DNA of 64,000 nt from Comamonas testosteroni. GTDB lineage: Bacteria > Pseudomonadota > Gammaproteobacteria > Burkholderiales > Burkholderiaceae_C. The stretch spans positions 4,712,001 to 4,776,000 of the forward strand of contig NZ_CP043568.1 in the NCBI RefSeq assembly GCF_014076415.1, written 5' to 3'. Positions 53,053 to 62,691 of the stretch are shown here, one piece after another. The first letter of the stretch is position 1, and every line of letters starts with the position of its first letter. A program made the translations under genes and the position numbers. Below the pieces are notes generated by a model that saw only the letters and a program-made list of their open reading frames with translations, did not search any database and had not been told where the DNA came from.

Positions 53053-54753
53053 TCATCGCCGGCACAGCATCTCGGCCACCGAAAACAGCAAGGCCTCGTC
53101 GACATCGTGCTGCAGATCGACAGCAAGCCTTTGACGGTAGAAGACCCCCAGATCCAGCCCGACGCCCAGGGCGCAGACCTTCACGCCGCCCATGCGCTCC
53201 TGGGCGGCAAGAACCTGCCGCAGATGCTGATCCAGATAATGCTCGTCATTGGCCTGATGGGTCGCCGTGTCCATGGGACAGCCATCGGAGACCACCAGCA
53301 GGATGCGACGCTGCGCGGTCTGGGCGCGCAGTCTCTGGCACGCCCATTCCACGGCCTCGCCGTCTATGCCCTCTCGAAAGATGTCGGGCTTGCGCAGTGC
53401 CGCAATGCCATGCCGGGCGTGACGCCAGGGCCTGGCCCCGTCCTTGAAGACAATGTGCAGGCGCTCGTTGAGACGCCCCGGAAACTGGGGCTGGCCCGCG
53501 CGCTGCCAAAGGCGGCGCGTTCTGCCGCCATTCCAGGCGTGGGTGGAAAAACCCAGTATCTCCACGCTCGCACCGGCCATCTCCAGCGCCCGCCCCAGCA
53601 CGTCGAGCAACAGCGACAGGGGCCTGGCAAAGGTTTTCATGGAGCCCGAGCAGTCCATGAGAATGGTGACTGCGGTCTCGTTGACGGGGCGCTGCATCTC
53701 GTCCTTGAAAATCGCACGCTGCTGCGGGTCCGTTACCAACAGGGACAGGCGGCTGCCGTCCAGATGGCCTTCCTCCAGTCCGAAGTTCCAGCCATTGCGC
53801 TGCGTGCTGGCCAGGCGCTGCTGCAGATAGCGCGCCAGCCTCCCGGCCTGCTGCAATCCCGAGCGCGCCAGCTCCTCGTCCATCTGCTCCCGGAACTGGG
53901 CCAGCTGCAACGCGCGGATCAACTCAGCGGCCTGCACTTCCCTATCGAACTCGCGCGTGAAAACCCGGTAGCTTTGCGCGGTGCCGGCCCAGGCCCGGCT
54001 GTCGCCGCTTTGCGCCACGGGCATGCCGTCCTGACTCTGGGACTCAAAGTGCAGAGGCAGGGCAAAGCTGCTGCGCCGCCTGGGGCCACCGGCACCGCGC
54101 GGCGCATCGTCCTGCGCCGCACGCACCGCCATTCCAACCCAGCGGCTGACGGCCAGGGCAGGCTCGACAAACTGCTGCTGCCGGTCTCTGAAGCGCCGCA
54201 GCCCATCCCAGTGCCGGCCCAGCGGGGAAGCCAGGGACATCCGCGTGGACTCCACCAGATCGGCCATGCGCTCAGGTATCTCATGCCCGGTCAGCCGGCT
54301 CCAGGCCGTGATGGCCACCGCAAACAGCAAGATGCCCAGGCTGCTTTCCGTGAGGCCGGAATCCATGAAGGCCTGGCACCAGTTCACAAAGCGCTGGCGC
54401 ATGTTCTCGCGCGCTCCGGGCCAGGCCTCGGGCACCAGGCTCTCCACACGCAATTGCTCGAGCAGCTCGAACACCATGCGCTCCACCGGGTCCTGGGGCA
54501 GATGCGACTGGAACAGGGCCTGGTCGCTCCACTGCAGACGCAGTCCCATGCTGTCGAGCAGGCCGCGCTGATCCGTCTGCTGCACCGGCACCTGGCTATG
54601 GTGGGCCGCCGCCTGGGGTATGGGCGTGGTGCCGCGATACAGCGTCTGACCGCTCCATTGCAGGCCGGCGTCGCCCGTGATGGCGCGCAGCATGGCTCCG
54701 CCCCAGGCCTCCATGCGGGACAGAGACAAGGAGGTGGGCGTCTGCGTGCTCAT
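53053..54753 (-). CDS. cobT: CobT-type cobaltochelatase subunit (VWA domain), orphan
   Basis: A 566-residue protein. The C-terminal VWA domain has the MIDAS motif in ILMDCSGSMKTF near residue 355, then VEILGFSTHAWNGGRT, GEAVEWACQRL and ILLVVSDGCPMD, matching CobT of the aerobic cobaltochelatase closely. The N-terminal region (about 1-300) is CobT-like but lacks the long acidic stretch of alpha-proteobacterial CobT. The start overlaps the cobS stop by 4 bp. No CobN subunit and no cobalamin genes are in the window. The pair may instead serve another metalloenzyme. Confidence 0.85.
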   Translation of the reverse strand: MSTQTPTSLSLSRMEAWGGAMLRAITGDAGLQWSGQTLYRGTTPIPQAAAHHSQVPVQQTDQRGLLDSMGLRLQWSDQALFQSHLPQDPVERMVFELLEQLRVESLVPEAWPGARENMRQRFVNWCQAFMDSGLTESSLGILLFAVAITAWSRLTGHEIPERMADLVESTRMSLASPLGRHWDGLRRFRDRQQQFVEPALAVSRWVGMAVRAAQDDAPRGAGGPRRRSSFALPLHFESQSQDGMPVAQSGDSRAWAGTAQSYRVFTREFDREVQAAELIRALQLAQFREQMDEELARSGLQQAGRLARYLQQRLASTQRNGWNFGLEEGHLDGSRLSLLVTDPQQRAIFKDEMQRPVNETAVTILMDCSGSMKTFARPLSLLLDVLGRALEMAGASVEILGFSTHAWNGGRTRRLWQRAGQPQFPGRLNERLHIVFKDGARPWRHARHGIAALRKPDIFREGIDGEAVEWACQRLRAQTAQRRILLVVSDGCPMDTATHQANDEHYLDQHLRQVLAAQERMGGVKVCALGVGLDLGVFYRQRLAVDLQHDVDEALLFSVAEMLCRR

Positions 54754-55733
54754 GCAAGAAACGCCAGCGCTGGTTCTTCGGGCTGCGTCAGCTCCTGGGC
54801 AAAGCAGCGCTGGAAATACTCGCTCACGATGGCGCGCTCGGCAGGCTCGCATTTGTTGAGGAAGGACAGCTCGAAGGCCAGCTTCAGGTCATGGAAGATG
54901 GAAATGTTCTCAGCCCAGGTGATCACCGTACGCGGAGACATCAGCAAGGACAGATCCCCCACGGCAAAGCCCTTGCGCGTCAGCCCGGCCAGCGCCACCA
55001 TGGCGTCCACCTTGCGGCGCCCGTCGGCAGTGGCCAGCTGCGGCACGCGCGCCAGCACGATGGCCGCTTCCTCCTGCGGGGGAAGATAGTTCAGGCTGGT
55101 GACAAGATTCCAGCGATCGAGCTGGGCATGGTTGAGCTGCTGGGTACCGTGATAGAGCCCGTTGAGATTGCCCTGCCCCAGGGTGTTCATGGTGGCAAAC
55201 AGCCGAAAGCAGGGATGCGGCTGGATCACCCGCTTCTGATCGAGCAAGGTAAAGCTGCCTTCACGCTCCAGAACCCGCTGGATGACGAACATCACATCGG
55301 GGCGTCCGGCGTCGTACTCGTCAAACACCATGGCCACGGGCCGCTGCAGCGCCCAGGGCAGGATGCCCTCCTGAAACTGGGTCACCTGCTTGCCATCCTG
55401 CAGCACGATGCTGTCCTTGCCCACCAGATCCAGGCGGCTGATATGGCCGTCCAGATTCACGCGCATGCAGGGCCAGTTCAACCTCGCCGCCACCTGCTCT
55501 ATATGCGTGGATTTGCCCGTGCCGTGCAGGCCCTGAACGACCACGCGCCGGTTGTGCGCAAAGCCCGCCAGAATGGCTTGCGTCACCCGCGGATTCAGCC
55601 GGTAGGCCTTGTCAATGGCGGGAACATGTTCGCCCGGCTCGGCAAAAGCCGGCACGGTCATGTCCGTGTCGATGCCAAATACATCGCGCACGCTGACGGT
55701 GCGGGTGGGCTGCAGCTGGCTCAGGTCAGTCAT
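54750..55733 (-). CDS. cobS: CobS-type cobaltochelatase AAA+ ATPase, orphan
   Basis: A 327-residue AAA+ ATPase of the MoxR/CobS group. Walker A is VVQGLHGTGKSTHIEQVA near residue 75, Walker B is VAMVFDEYDAGRPDVMFVI, and RLNWPCMRVNLDGHISRLDL plus YHGTQQLNHAQLDRWN are CobS hallmarks. Its start (55733, or 55736 in ATGATG) lies inside the end of iclR and its stop overlaps cobT, so iclR-cobS-cobT is one translationally coupled operon. CobST normally drives cobalt insertion by CobN; here CobN is absent from the window, so the client is unknown. Confidence 0.88.
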   Translation of the reverse strand: MTDLSQLQPTRTVSVRDVFGIDTDMTVPAFAEPGEHVPAIDKAYRLNPRVTQAILAGFAHNRRVVVQGLHGTGKSTHIEQVAARLNWPCMRVNLDGHISRLDLVGKDSIVLQDGKQVTQFQEGILPWALQRPVAMVFDEYDAGRPDVMFVIQRVLEREGSFTLLDQKRVIQPHPCFRLFATMNTLGQGNLNGLYHGTQQLNHAQLDRWNLVTSLNYLPPQEEAAIVLARVPQLATADGRRKVDAMVALAGLTRKGFAVGDLSLLMSPRTVITWAENISIFHDLKLAFELSFLNKCEPAERAIVSEYFQRCFAQELTQPEEPALAFLA

Positions 55734-56550
55734 CATCGGCTTCCGGTGGAACGTCATCGTTAATGCGGGCGATCGCCTCGACGGCCGCCTGCAGCTTGGG
55801 AAGAAAGGACAGGGCCTTCTCCTTGGAAAAACGCATGATGGGGGCCTGCACGGCAAGCCCCATATTAGAGTTGCCCAGGGGCGCGGGCACCAGCACGCCA
55901 AGGCACAGCAGACCGGGCAGGAACTCCTCGTTGTCGAAGGCATAGCCCTGCGCCCGCACCTGATCGAGCTCCTGCTCCAGCGCCTCGAAGGTCGTCAACG
56001 TATTGCCGGTAAACGCTTCCAGCGGCACATTGGCCAGCAGCCGGCGGCGCTGGGCGGGCGACATCTGGCTCAGGAACAGCTTGCCCGTGGCCGAACAGTG
56101 TGCAGGCACGCGCGAGCCCGGATGCAGATAAAAGCGCAGCGGCGCAGGCGTCTCCACACGGTCCAGATACAGGACCTCGCTGCCCGAAAAAGCCGTGATG
56201 TTGCAGCTCTCTCCGAGCTCGCGCACCAGCTGGGTCAGCACCGCATGCCTTGCACCATGCGTGGTGTTGTTGAGCAACACGTTCTCCGCCAGTCGCATCA
56301 GCCGCTGGCCCGTGCCGTAGTGGCGACCGTTGCCATCTCTTTGCAGGATTCCGGCGCTTTCCAGCTGCGCAAGCATGCGGTGCATGGTCGGCTTGGGCAG
56401 CCCTGTCTCTTCCACCATGGTCTGCAGGGTGAAGGGCTGGCTCTTCTGCGCCACGGCTTCCAGCAGCGCGAACAAACGCAGATTGGGCGTGTCTCCGTCC
56501 AGGCGAGCCGAGGGGGTGTCTTCGCTGTGCTTCATATCGTTGTCGATCAT
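55726..56550 (-). CDS. IclR-family transcriptional regulator
   Basis: A 274-residue IclR regulator. The N-terminal winged helix (LRLFALLEAVAQKSQPFTLQ, then EETGLPKPTMHRMLAQLESA) spans about residues 24-65, followed by the IclR effector domain (SRVPAHCSATGKLFLS, RAQGYAFDNEEFLPGLLCLG). The start at 56550 is chosen over 56535. It is divergent from xsc over 134 bp and its own operon continues into cobS and cobT. It probably senses a carboxylic or sulfonic acid intermediate and controls both directions. Confidence 0.9.
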   Translation of the reverse strand: MIDNDMKHSEDTPSARLDGDTPNLRLFALLEAVAQKSQPFTLQTMVEETGLPKPTMHRMLAQLESAGILQRDGNGRHYGTGQRLMRLAENVLLNNTTHGARHAVLTQLVRELGESCNITAFSGSEVLYLDRVETPAPLRFYLHPGSRVPAHCSATGKLFLSQMSPAQRRRLLANVPLEAFTGNTLTTFEALEQELDQVRAQGYAFDNEEFLPGLLCLGVLVPAPLGNSNMGLAVQAPIMRFSKEKALSFLPKLQAAVEAIARINDDVPPEADDD

Positions 56551-56598
56551 ATTAATTTCCACTTTTCGAGTCAATTTATTCCATAAAAAGAAATTTAT

Positions 56599-56627
56599 TT
56601 GCACGAAAACAAAAAAATGCCATAGAC
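56599..56627 (+). promoter_or_regulatory. Candidate xsc promoter
   Basis: TTGCAC, 17 bp, ATAGAC, in an AT-rich divergent region. It would start transcription about 50 bp before the xsc ATG. Confidence 0.4.
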
Positions 56628-56649
56628 TGACATCGTTATTTCTTTTTTC

Positions 56650-56664
56650 GGAACCATAGGTTTC
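56650..56664. promoter_or_regulatory. Candidate IclR operator before xsc
   Basis: GGAACC-ATA-GGTTTC is an inverted repeat with one mismatch, downstream of the predicted xsc promoter. Similar symmetric GGAAC-type sites are used by several IclR regulators. It is the clearest dyad in the divergent gap. Confidence 0.4.
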
Positions 56665-56684
56665 AAATTTTCAAGGAGACAGAG

Positions 56685-58496
56685 ATGGCTGCAACGGACA
56701 ATCGTAAAGTGGTTGAAGGCGTTCACAAGATGACCCCTTCGGAAGCATTCGTGGAAACCTGCGTCGCCAATGGCGTCAGCGAGATGTTCGGCATCATGGG
56801 TTCCGCCTTCATGGATGCCATGGACATCTTCGCCCCCGCAGGCATTCGCCTGATCCCGGTGGTGCATGAACAAGGTGCGGCCCATATGGCCGACGGCTAT
56901 GCCCGCGTCTCGGGCCGCCACGGCGTGGTGATTGGCCAGAACGGCCCCGGCATCAGCAACTGCGTGACCGGGATTGCCGCAGCCTACTGGGCGCACAGCC
57001 CGGTGGTGATCGTGACCCCCGAGACCGGCACCATGGGCATGGGCCTGGGCGGCTTCCAGGAGGCCAATCAGCTGCCCATGTTCCAGGAGTTCACCAAGTA
57101 CCAGGGCCATGTCTGCAACCCCAAGCGCATGGCCGAGTTCACGGGCCGCGTCTTCGACCGCGCCATGTCCGAGATGGGCCCGACCCAGCTCAATATTCCG
57201 CGTGACTACTTCTACGGCGAGATCGAGTGCGAGATTCCCAAGCCCATGCGCGTGGACCGCGGCCATGGAGGCGAAGCCAGCCTGCAAGCCGCCGTGGATC
57301 TGCTCAAGACCGCCAAGTTCCCGGTGATCCTGGCCGGCGGTGGCGTGGTCATGGGCGATGCGGTGGAAGAAGCCAGGCAGCTGGCCGAGCGCCTGGGCGC
57401 ACCCGTGGCCACCGGCTATCTGCGCAACGACGCCTTCCCTGCCAAGCACCCGCTGTGGGCCGGCCCTCTGGGCTACCAGGGCTCCAAGGCCGCCATGAAG
57501 CTGATCGCCCAGGCCGACGTGGTGATTGCGCTGGGCTCGCGCATGGGTCCCTTCGGCACCCTGCCCCAGCACGGCATGGACTACTGGCCCAAGACCGCCA
57601 AGATCATCCAGATCGAGGCCGATCACACCAATCTGGGCCTGGTCAAGAAGATCGCCGTGGGTATCAACGGCGATGCCAAGGCCGTAGCGGCCGAGCTGAG
57701 CAGGCGTCTGGCCGATGTGACGCTGGGCTGTGACGCCACCAAGGCTGCGCGCGCCGACACCATCGCCACGGAAAAGGCCGCCTGGGAGAAGGAGCTCGAC
57801 GGCTGGACCCACGAGCGCGACCCCTACAGCCTGGACATGATCGAAGAGGCCAAGGGCGAACGCACGCCGACCGGCGGCAGCTATCTGCATCCCCGCCAGG
57901 TGCTGCGAGAACTCGAAAAAGCCATGCCGGCGCGCGTCATGGTGTCCACCGACATCGGCAATATCAATTCGGTGGCCAACAGCTATCTGCGCTTCGACGA
58001 GCCGCGCAGCTTCTTCGCTCCCATGAGCTTCGGCAACTGCGGCTATGCCCTGCCCACCATCATCGGTGCCAAGTGTGCAGCCCCCGATCGCCCGGCCATT
58101 GCCTATGCAGGTGACGGTGCCTGGGGCATGAGCATGATGGAAATCATGACCGCCGTGCGCCACGACATCCCCGTGACCGCCGTGGTGTTCCACAACCGCC
58201 AGTGGGGCGCGGAAAAGAAGAACCAGGTGGACTTCTACAACCGCCGCTTCGTGGCCGGCGAGCTGGAGAGCGAAAGCTTCTCCGACATCGCCAAGGCCAT
58301 GGGTGCCGAAGGCATCGTGGTGGACCATATCGAGGACGTGGGCCCGGCACTGCAAAAGGCCATCGACATGCAGATGAAGGAAGGCAAGACCTGCGTGATC
58401 GAGATCATGTGCACACGCGAGCTCGGCGACCCCTTCCGCCGCGACGCCTTGTCCAAGCCCGTGCGCATGCTGGACAAGTACAAAGACTTTGTCTGA
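56685..58496 (+). CDS. xsc: Sulfoacetaldehyde acetyltransferase
   Basis: A 603-residue thiamine-diphosphate enzyme that converts sulfoacetaldehyde and phosphate to acetyl phosphate and sulfite. The Xsc N-terminus (MTPSEAFVETCVANGVSEMFG, from residue 16, read in two parts) includes the early PYR-domain motif, and the ThDP glutamate is in VVHEQGAAHMADGYARV. The ThDP-motif GDGAWGMSMMEIMTAVRH (about 468-485) and the HNRQWGAEKKNQ segment are typical of Xsc rather than acetolactate synthase. AAGGAGA lies 8 bases before the ATG. It is the diagnostic enzyme of taurine and other C2 sulfonate dissimilation. Confidence 0.95.
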   Translation: MAATDNRKVVEGVHKMTPSEAFVETCVANGVSEMFGIMGSAFMDAMDIFAPAGIRLIPVVHEQGAAHMADGYARVSGRHGVVIGQNGPGISNCVTGIAAAYWAHSPVVIVTPETGTMGMGLGGFQEANQLPMFQEFTKYQGHVCNPKRMAEFTGRVFDRAMSEMGPTQLNIPRDYFYGEIECEIPKPMRVDRGHGGEASLQAAVDLLKTAKFPVILAGGGVVMGDAVEEARQLAERLGAPVATGYLRNDAFPAKHPLWAGPLGYQGSKAAMKLIAQADVVIALGSRMGPFGTLPQHGMDYWPKTAKIIQIEADHTNLGLVKKIAVGINGDAKAVAAELSRRLADVTLGCDATKAARADTIATEKAAWEKELDGWTHERDPYSLDMIEEAKGERTPTGGSYLHPRQVLRELEKAMPARVMVSTDIGNINSVANSYLRFDEPRSFFAPMSFGNCGYALPTIIGAKCAAPDRPAIAYAGDGAWGMSMMEIMTAVRHDIPVTAVVFHNRQWGAEKKNQVDFYNRRFVAGELESESFSDIAKAMGAEGIVVDHIEDVGPALQKAIDMQMKEGKTCVIEIMCTRELGDPFRRDALSKPVRMLDKYKDFV

Positions 58497-58506
58497 CACC
58501 GTCTGA

Positions 58507-58640
58507 CACCCCCTGAGGCGCTGCGCGCCTTCCCCCTCGTTGCACGGCGCCTCTCTACCCGCTTCGCGGGGGAGGGGGACGACACCCTCGGTGCGGGGCG
58601 GCGCGGCCAGCCCAGGCCCTTCCTCGGTGTCCCTGGGTTG
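58507..58640 (+). repeat. GC-rich post-stop intergenic element, copy F
   Basis: On the plus strand, shortly after the xsc stop: CCCCCTGAGGCGCTGCGCGCC, then a CCCTCGT...CGGGGGAGGGGG hairpin and the GGGCGGCGCGGCC...CCCAGGCCC end. A short tandem repeat GTCTGACACC (twice) overlaps the xsc stop just before it. It lies between xsc and pta. Confidence 0.85.
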
Positions 58641-58748
58641 GGCCGCGCCGGTTTCATGCACCTGAGTGAAGCGCAAGGCCCTCGAAAGCCGACTCCCAGA
58701 CCCCCTGCGTTGCTCACGCCGGGCCCCGTACTTCCCGCAGGAGCGTTC

Positions 58749-59714
58749 ATGACTCCCCCACTCTCACATGCCGTGGCCGCCGACGATGCACCCGCCACGC
58801 CGCGTCCCCATCTCCAGCAATTGATCGACCAGGCCCGGGCCCGCGGCCCGATTCCCGTGGCCGTGGCCTACCCCTGCGATGCAGGCTCTGTGCAGGCAGC
58901 CATGCAGGCAGCGGAGGCCGGCCTGATCAAGCCCCTGCTGGTAGGGCCGCAGCAGCGCATCGAGGCTGCGGCTCGCTCTGCCGGTCTGGATCTGTCTGCC
59001 GCCGAGATCCACTCCACAGCGGACGACGCCCGCATCGCCGCGGCCCAGGCCGCAGCACTGTGCCGCGATGGCCAGGCCCGGGCCCTGATGAAGGGCAGCC
59101 TGCACAGCGACGATCTGCTGGGTGCGGCCGTGGCGCGTGAAGCCGGTCTGCGCGGCAGCCGCCGGGCCAGCCATGTCTTCATCATGGACGTCCCCGGCTA
59201 CGACCGCCCGCTGCTGATGACCGACTGCGTGGTCAACATCTTCCCCAGCCTGATGGAAAAGCGCGACATCGCCCAGAACGCAGTCGATCTGGCCCATGCC
59301 ATCGGCATAGTCCAGCCACGCGTGGCCCTGCTGTCGGCGGTGGAGACCGTCAACCCGGCCATTCCCGGCACCATCGATGCGGCAGCCCTGTGCAAGATGG
59401 CCGACCGCGGCCAGATCACAGGCGGCATATTTGACGGTCCGCTGGCTTACGACAACGCCATCTCCCTGCACTCGGCGCACAACAAGGGCATAGTCTCCGA
59501 TGTCGCCGGTCGCCCCGATATCTTGCTGGCCCCCAACCTGGAAGCCGGCAACATGATCTACAAGCAACTGGTCTACATGGCCAACGCCGAATGTGCGGGC
59601 CTGGTGCTGGGCATGCGCGTGCCCATCGTGCTGACCAGCCGCTCCGACTCGGTGGCCAGCCGCATCGCTTCCTGCGCCCTGGCCGTGCTGGCCAGCTCAG
59701 GGATGCAGCCATAG
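58749..59714 (+). CDS. pta: Phosphate acetyltransferase
   Basis: A 321-residue short-form phosphotransacetylase that converts acetyl phosphate to acetyl-CoA. The PTA_PTB fold is clear (GLIKPLLVGPQQRIEAAA, ALMKGSLHSDDLLGAAV, VFIMDVPGYDRPLLMTDCVV and GRPDILLAPNLEAGNMIYKQL, the last two as separate motifs). AGGAG lies 8 bases before the ATG at 58749. Being next to xsc, it completes the pathway from taurine to acetyl-CoA. The short form without the CobB/DRTGG extension is common in sulfonate clusters. Confidence 0.93.
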   Translation: MTPPLSHAVAADDAPATPRPHLQQLIDQARARGPIPVAVAYPCDAGSVQAAMQAAEAGLIKPLLVGPQQRIEAAARSAGLDLSAAEIHSTADDARIAAAQAAALCRDGQARALMKGSLHSDDLLGAAVAREAGLRGSRRASHVFIMDVPGYDRPLLMTDCVVNIFPSLMEKRDIAQNAVDLAHAIGIVQPRVALLSAVETVNPAIPGTIDAAALCKMADRGQITGGIFDGPLAYDNAISLHSAHNKGIVSDVAGRPDILLAPNLEAGNMIYKQLVYMANAECAGLVLGMRVPIVLTSRSDSVASRIASCALAVLASSGMQP

Positions 59715-59728
59715 AGCGAGACCTGAGC

Positions 59729-59763
59729 AAGGCCCGGCCGGACACCACGGTGTCCGGGCCTTT
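59729..59763 (+). terminator. Terminator after pta
   Basis: AAGGCCCGG...GACACC pairs with GGTGTC...CGGGCC, followed by TTT, about 15 bp after the stop. The T-run is short. Confidence 0.7.
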
Positions 59764-59798
59764 CTGCCAAGCGCATATCTCCCGCAGACGCCAGAAAC

Positions 59799-59832
59799 GA
59801 AAAAGCCTCAGAGTATTTCTACTCTGAGGCTT
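59799..59832 (-). terminator. Terminator of tRNA-Arg copy 3
   Basis: AAGCCTCAGAGTA pairs with TACTCTGAGGCTT around a GAAA loop on the minus strand, followed by TTTT. It resembles the hairpins after copies 1 and 2 but the loop-side bases differ. Confidence 0.85.
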
Positions 59833-59838
59833 AACGTT

Positions 59839-59915
59839 TGGTGCGGCTGGCAGGAATCGAACCCACGACCCCTTGGTTCGTAGCCAAGTACTCTATCCAG
59901 CTGAGCTACAGCCGC
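59839..59915 (-). tRNA. tRNA-Arg(ACG), copy 3
   Basis: Identical 77 bases to copies 1 and 2, with anticodon ACG and encoded CCA. It follows the tRNA-Ser gene after 2 bp and must be co-transcribed with it. Copies 2 and 3 are direct repeats 17.6 kb apart. Confidence 0.97.
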
Positions 59916-59917
59916 AT

Positions 59918-60007
<90 letters not shown>

Positions 60008-60038
60008 TGTGTCGAAGCATCTATTGTAGCCTAAAAAA

Positions 60039-61515
<1,477 letters not shown>

Positions 61516-61537
61516 CAAGCATTCAGCTTGTCAGAGC

Positions 61538-62527
61538 TCAATGTCCGGTCTCGGGCGCCTTGCGCACTTCGATCTCCAGGCCCGTGGCCGCATCGATCTT
61601 AAGCCCCTTGGGCAGCGGGAACTTGATGGTTTCCTCGATACCGTCCATCTTGCGCACGGCGACGGCCCCCAGCTGCCGGATGCGGGCGATGACCTCGTCG
61701 ACCAGCACTTCGGGCGCCGAGGCACCGGCCGTCAGGCCCACGCGGGCTGCATCGGCAAACCACTCTTCCCTGAGCTCGAGCGCGTTGTCCACCATATAGG
61801 CGGGCGTGCCCAGGCGATCGGCCAGCTCGCGCAGGCGGTTGCTGTTGGAGCTGGTCGGACTGCCGACGACGATGACCAGATCCACCTGAGGTGCCAGCAC
61901 CTTCACGGCGTCCTGGCGGTTTTGCGTGGCATAGCAGATGTCCTGCTGCTTGGGCTCGCGCACCATTGGAAAGCGCGCCTTGATGGCGGCCTTGATGCCT
62001 GCGGCATCATCGACCGACAGCGTGGTCTGCGTCACCACGGCCAGCTTTTCGGTCTGGCGCGGCGCCACCTTGGCCACATCGCCCTCGTCCTCGACCAGGT
62101 GAATGCCTTCGGAGAGCTGGCCCATGGTGCCTTCGACCTCGGGATGGCCCTTGTGGCCGATCATGAGAAACTCGTAGCCTTCCTTGGCCAGCTTGGCGAC
62201 TTCCACATGCACCTTGGTGACCAGCGGGCAGGTCGCATCGAAGATGGCAAAGCCGCGGCGCTCGGCCTCCTGCTGCACGGCCTTGGAGACGCCGTGGGCC
62301 GAGAAGATCAGCGTGGCGCCGGGCGGCACTTCGTCCAGCTCCTCGATGAAGATGGCGCCCTTGGCCTTGAGGTCGTTGACCACAAAAGTGTTGTGCACGA
62401 TCTCGTGGCGCACATAGATGGGCGCACCGAACTTGGCCAGTGCCCGCTCCACGATCTCGATGGCGCGATCCACTCCGGCACAAAAGCCGCGCGGTTCGGC
62501 CAGCAGGACTTCCTTGGCTCCCACCAT
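61538..62527 (-). CDS. ispH: 4-hydroxy-3-methylbut-2-enyl diphosphate reductase
   Basis: A 329-residue IspH (LytB), the last enzyme of the MEP isoprenoid pathway, making IPP and DMAPP. The three cluster Cys are in [14 protein letters not shown] near residue 16, in [14 protein letters not shown] near 98 and in [12 protein letters not shown] near 195. The active-site [14 protein letters not shown] is intact. The start at 62527 ([14 protein letters not shown]) is used because the upstream 30 residues belong to repeat and leader sequence. It follows the FKBP gene as in many beta-proteobacteria. Confidence 0.96.
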   Translation of the reverse strand: MVGAKEVLLAEPRGFCAGVDRAIEIVERALAKFGAPIYVRHEIVHNTFVVNDLKAKGAIFIEELDEVPPGATLIFSAHGVSKAVQQEAERRGFAIFDATCPLVTKVHVEVAKLAKEGYEFLMIGHKGHPEVEGTMGQLSEGIHLVEDEGDVAKVAPRQTEKLAVVTQTTLSVDDAAGIKAAIKARFPMVREPKQQDICYATQNRQDAVKVLAPQVDLVIVVGSPTSSNSNRLRELADRLGTPAYMVDNALELREEWFADAARVGLTAGASAPEVLVDEVIARIRQLGAVAVRKMDGIEETIKFPLPKGLKIDAATGLEIEVRKAPETGH

Positions 62528-62599
62528 TTCAATACCCCCTGGCGCTACGCACCACTCGCACGGCATGACACTGGCGCGCTTGAAGCGCGGGACGGCGGC

Positions 62600-62686
62600 A
62601 CGGGCCGACCGCAGCAAGGGCCGCCCCGCAGCAAAGGCCGTCGTCCCCCTTGAAGGGGGAAGCTGCGCAGCAGCTCAGGGGGTGTG
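62600..62686 (-). repeat. GC-rich post-stop intergenic element, copy G
   Basis: On the minus strand, three bases after the FKBP-gene stop: CACCCCCTGAGCTGCTGCGCAGC, then a CCCCCTTCAAGGGGG hairpin and the GCTGCGGGGCGGCCC end. It lies between the FKBP gene and ispH. It is the shortest copy. Confidence 0.82.
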
Positions 62687-62691
62687 TCATT

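Noticed and set aside
53053..55733. NorQ/NorD or CbbQ/CbbO pair instead of CobS/CobT
   Set aside because: Motifs such as LHGTGKSTHIEQVAARLNWP, the YHGTQQ stretch and the VEILGF/GEAVEW/SDG order fit CobS and CobT specifically.
56685..58496. Acetolactate synthase or oxalyl-CoA decarboxylase for the ThDP enzyme
   Set aside because: Adjacent pta and tauABC and the Xsc-specific segments (VVHEQGAAHMADGYARV, QWGAEKKNQ) fit sulfoacetaldehyde acetyltransferase; no small regulatory subunit gene is present.
42235..59838. Integrative element with its own integrase at the tRNA-Arg site
   Set aside because: No integrase or excisionase gene is visible; only the tRNA repeats support mobility, so an island by recombination is proposed rather than an ICE.
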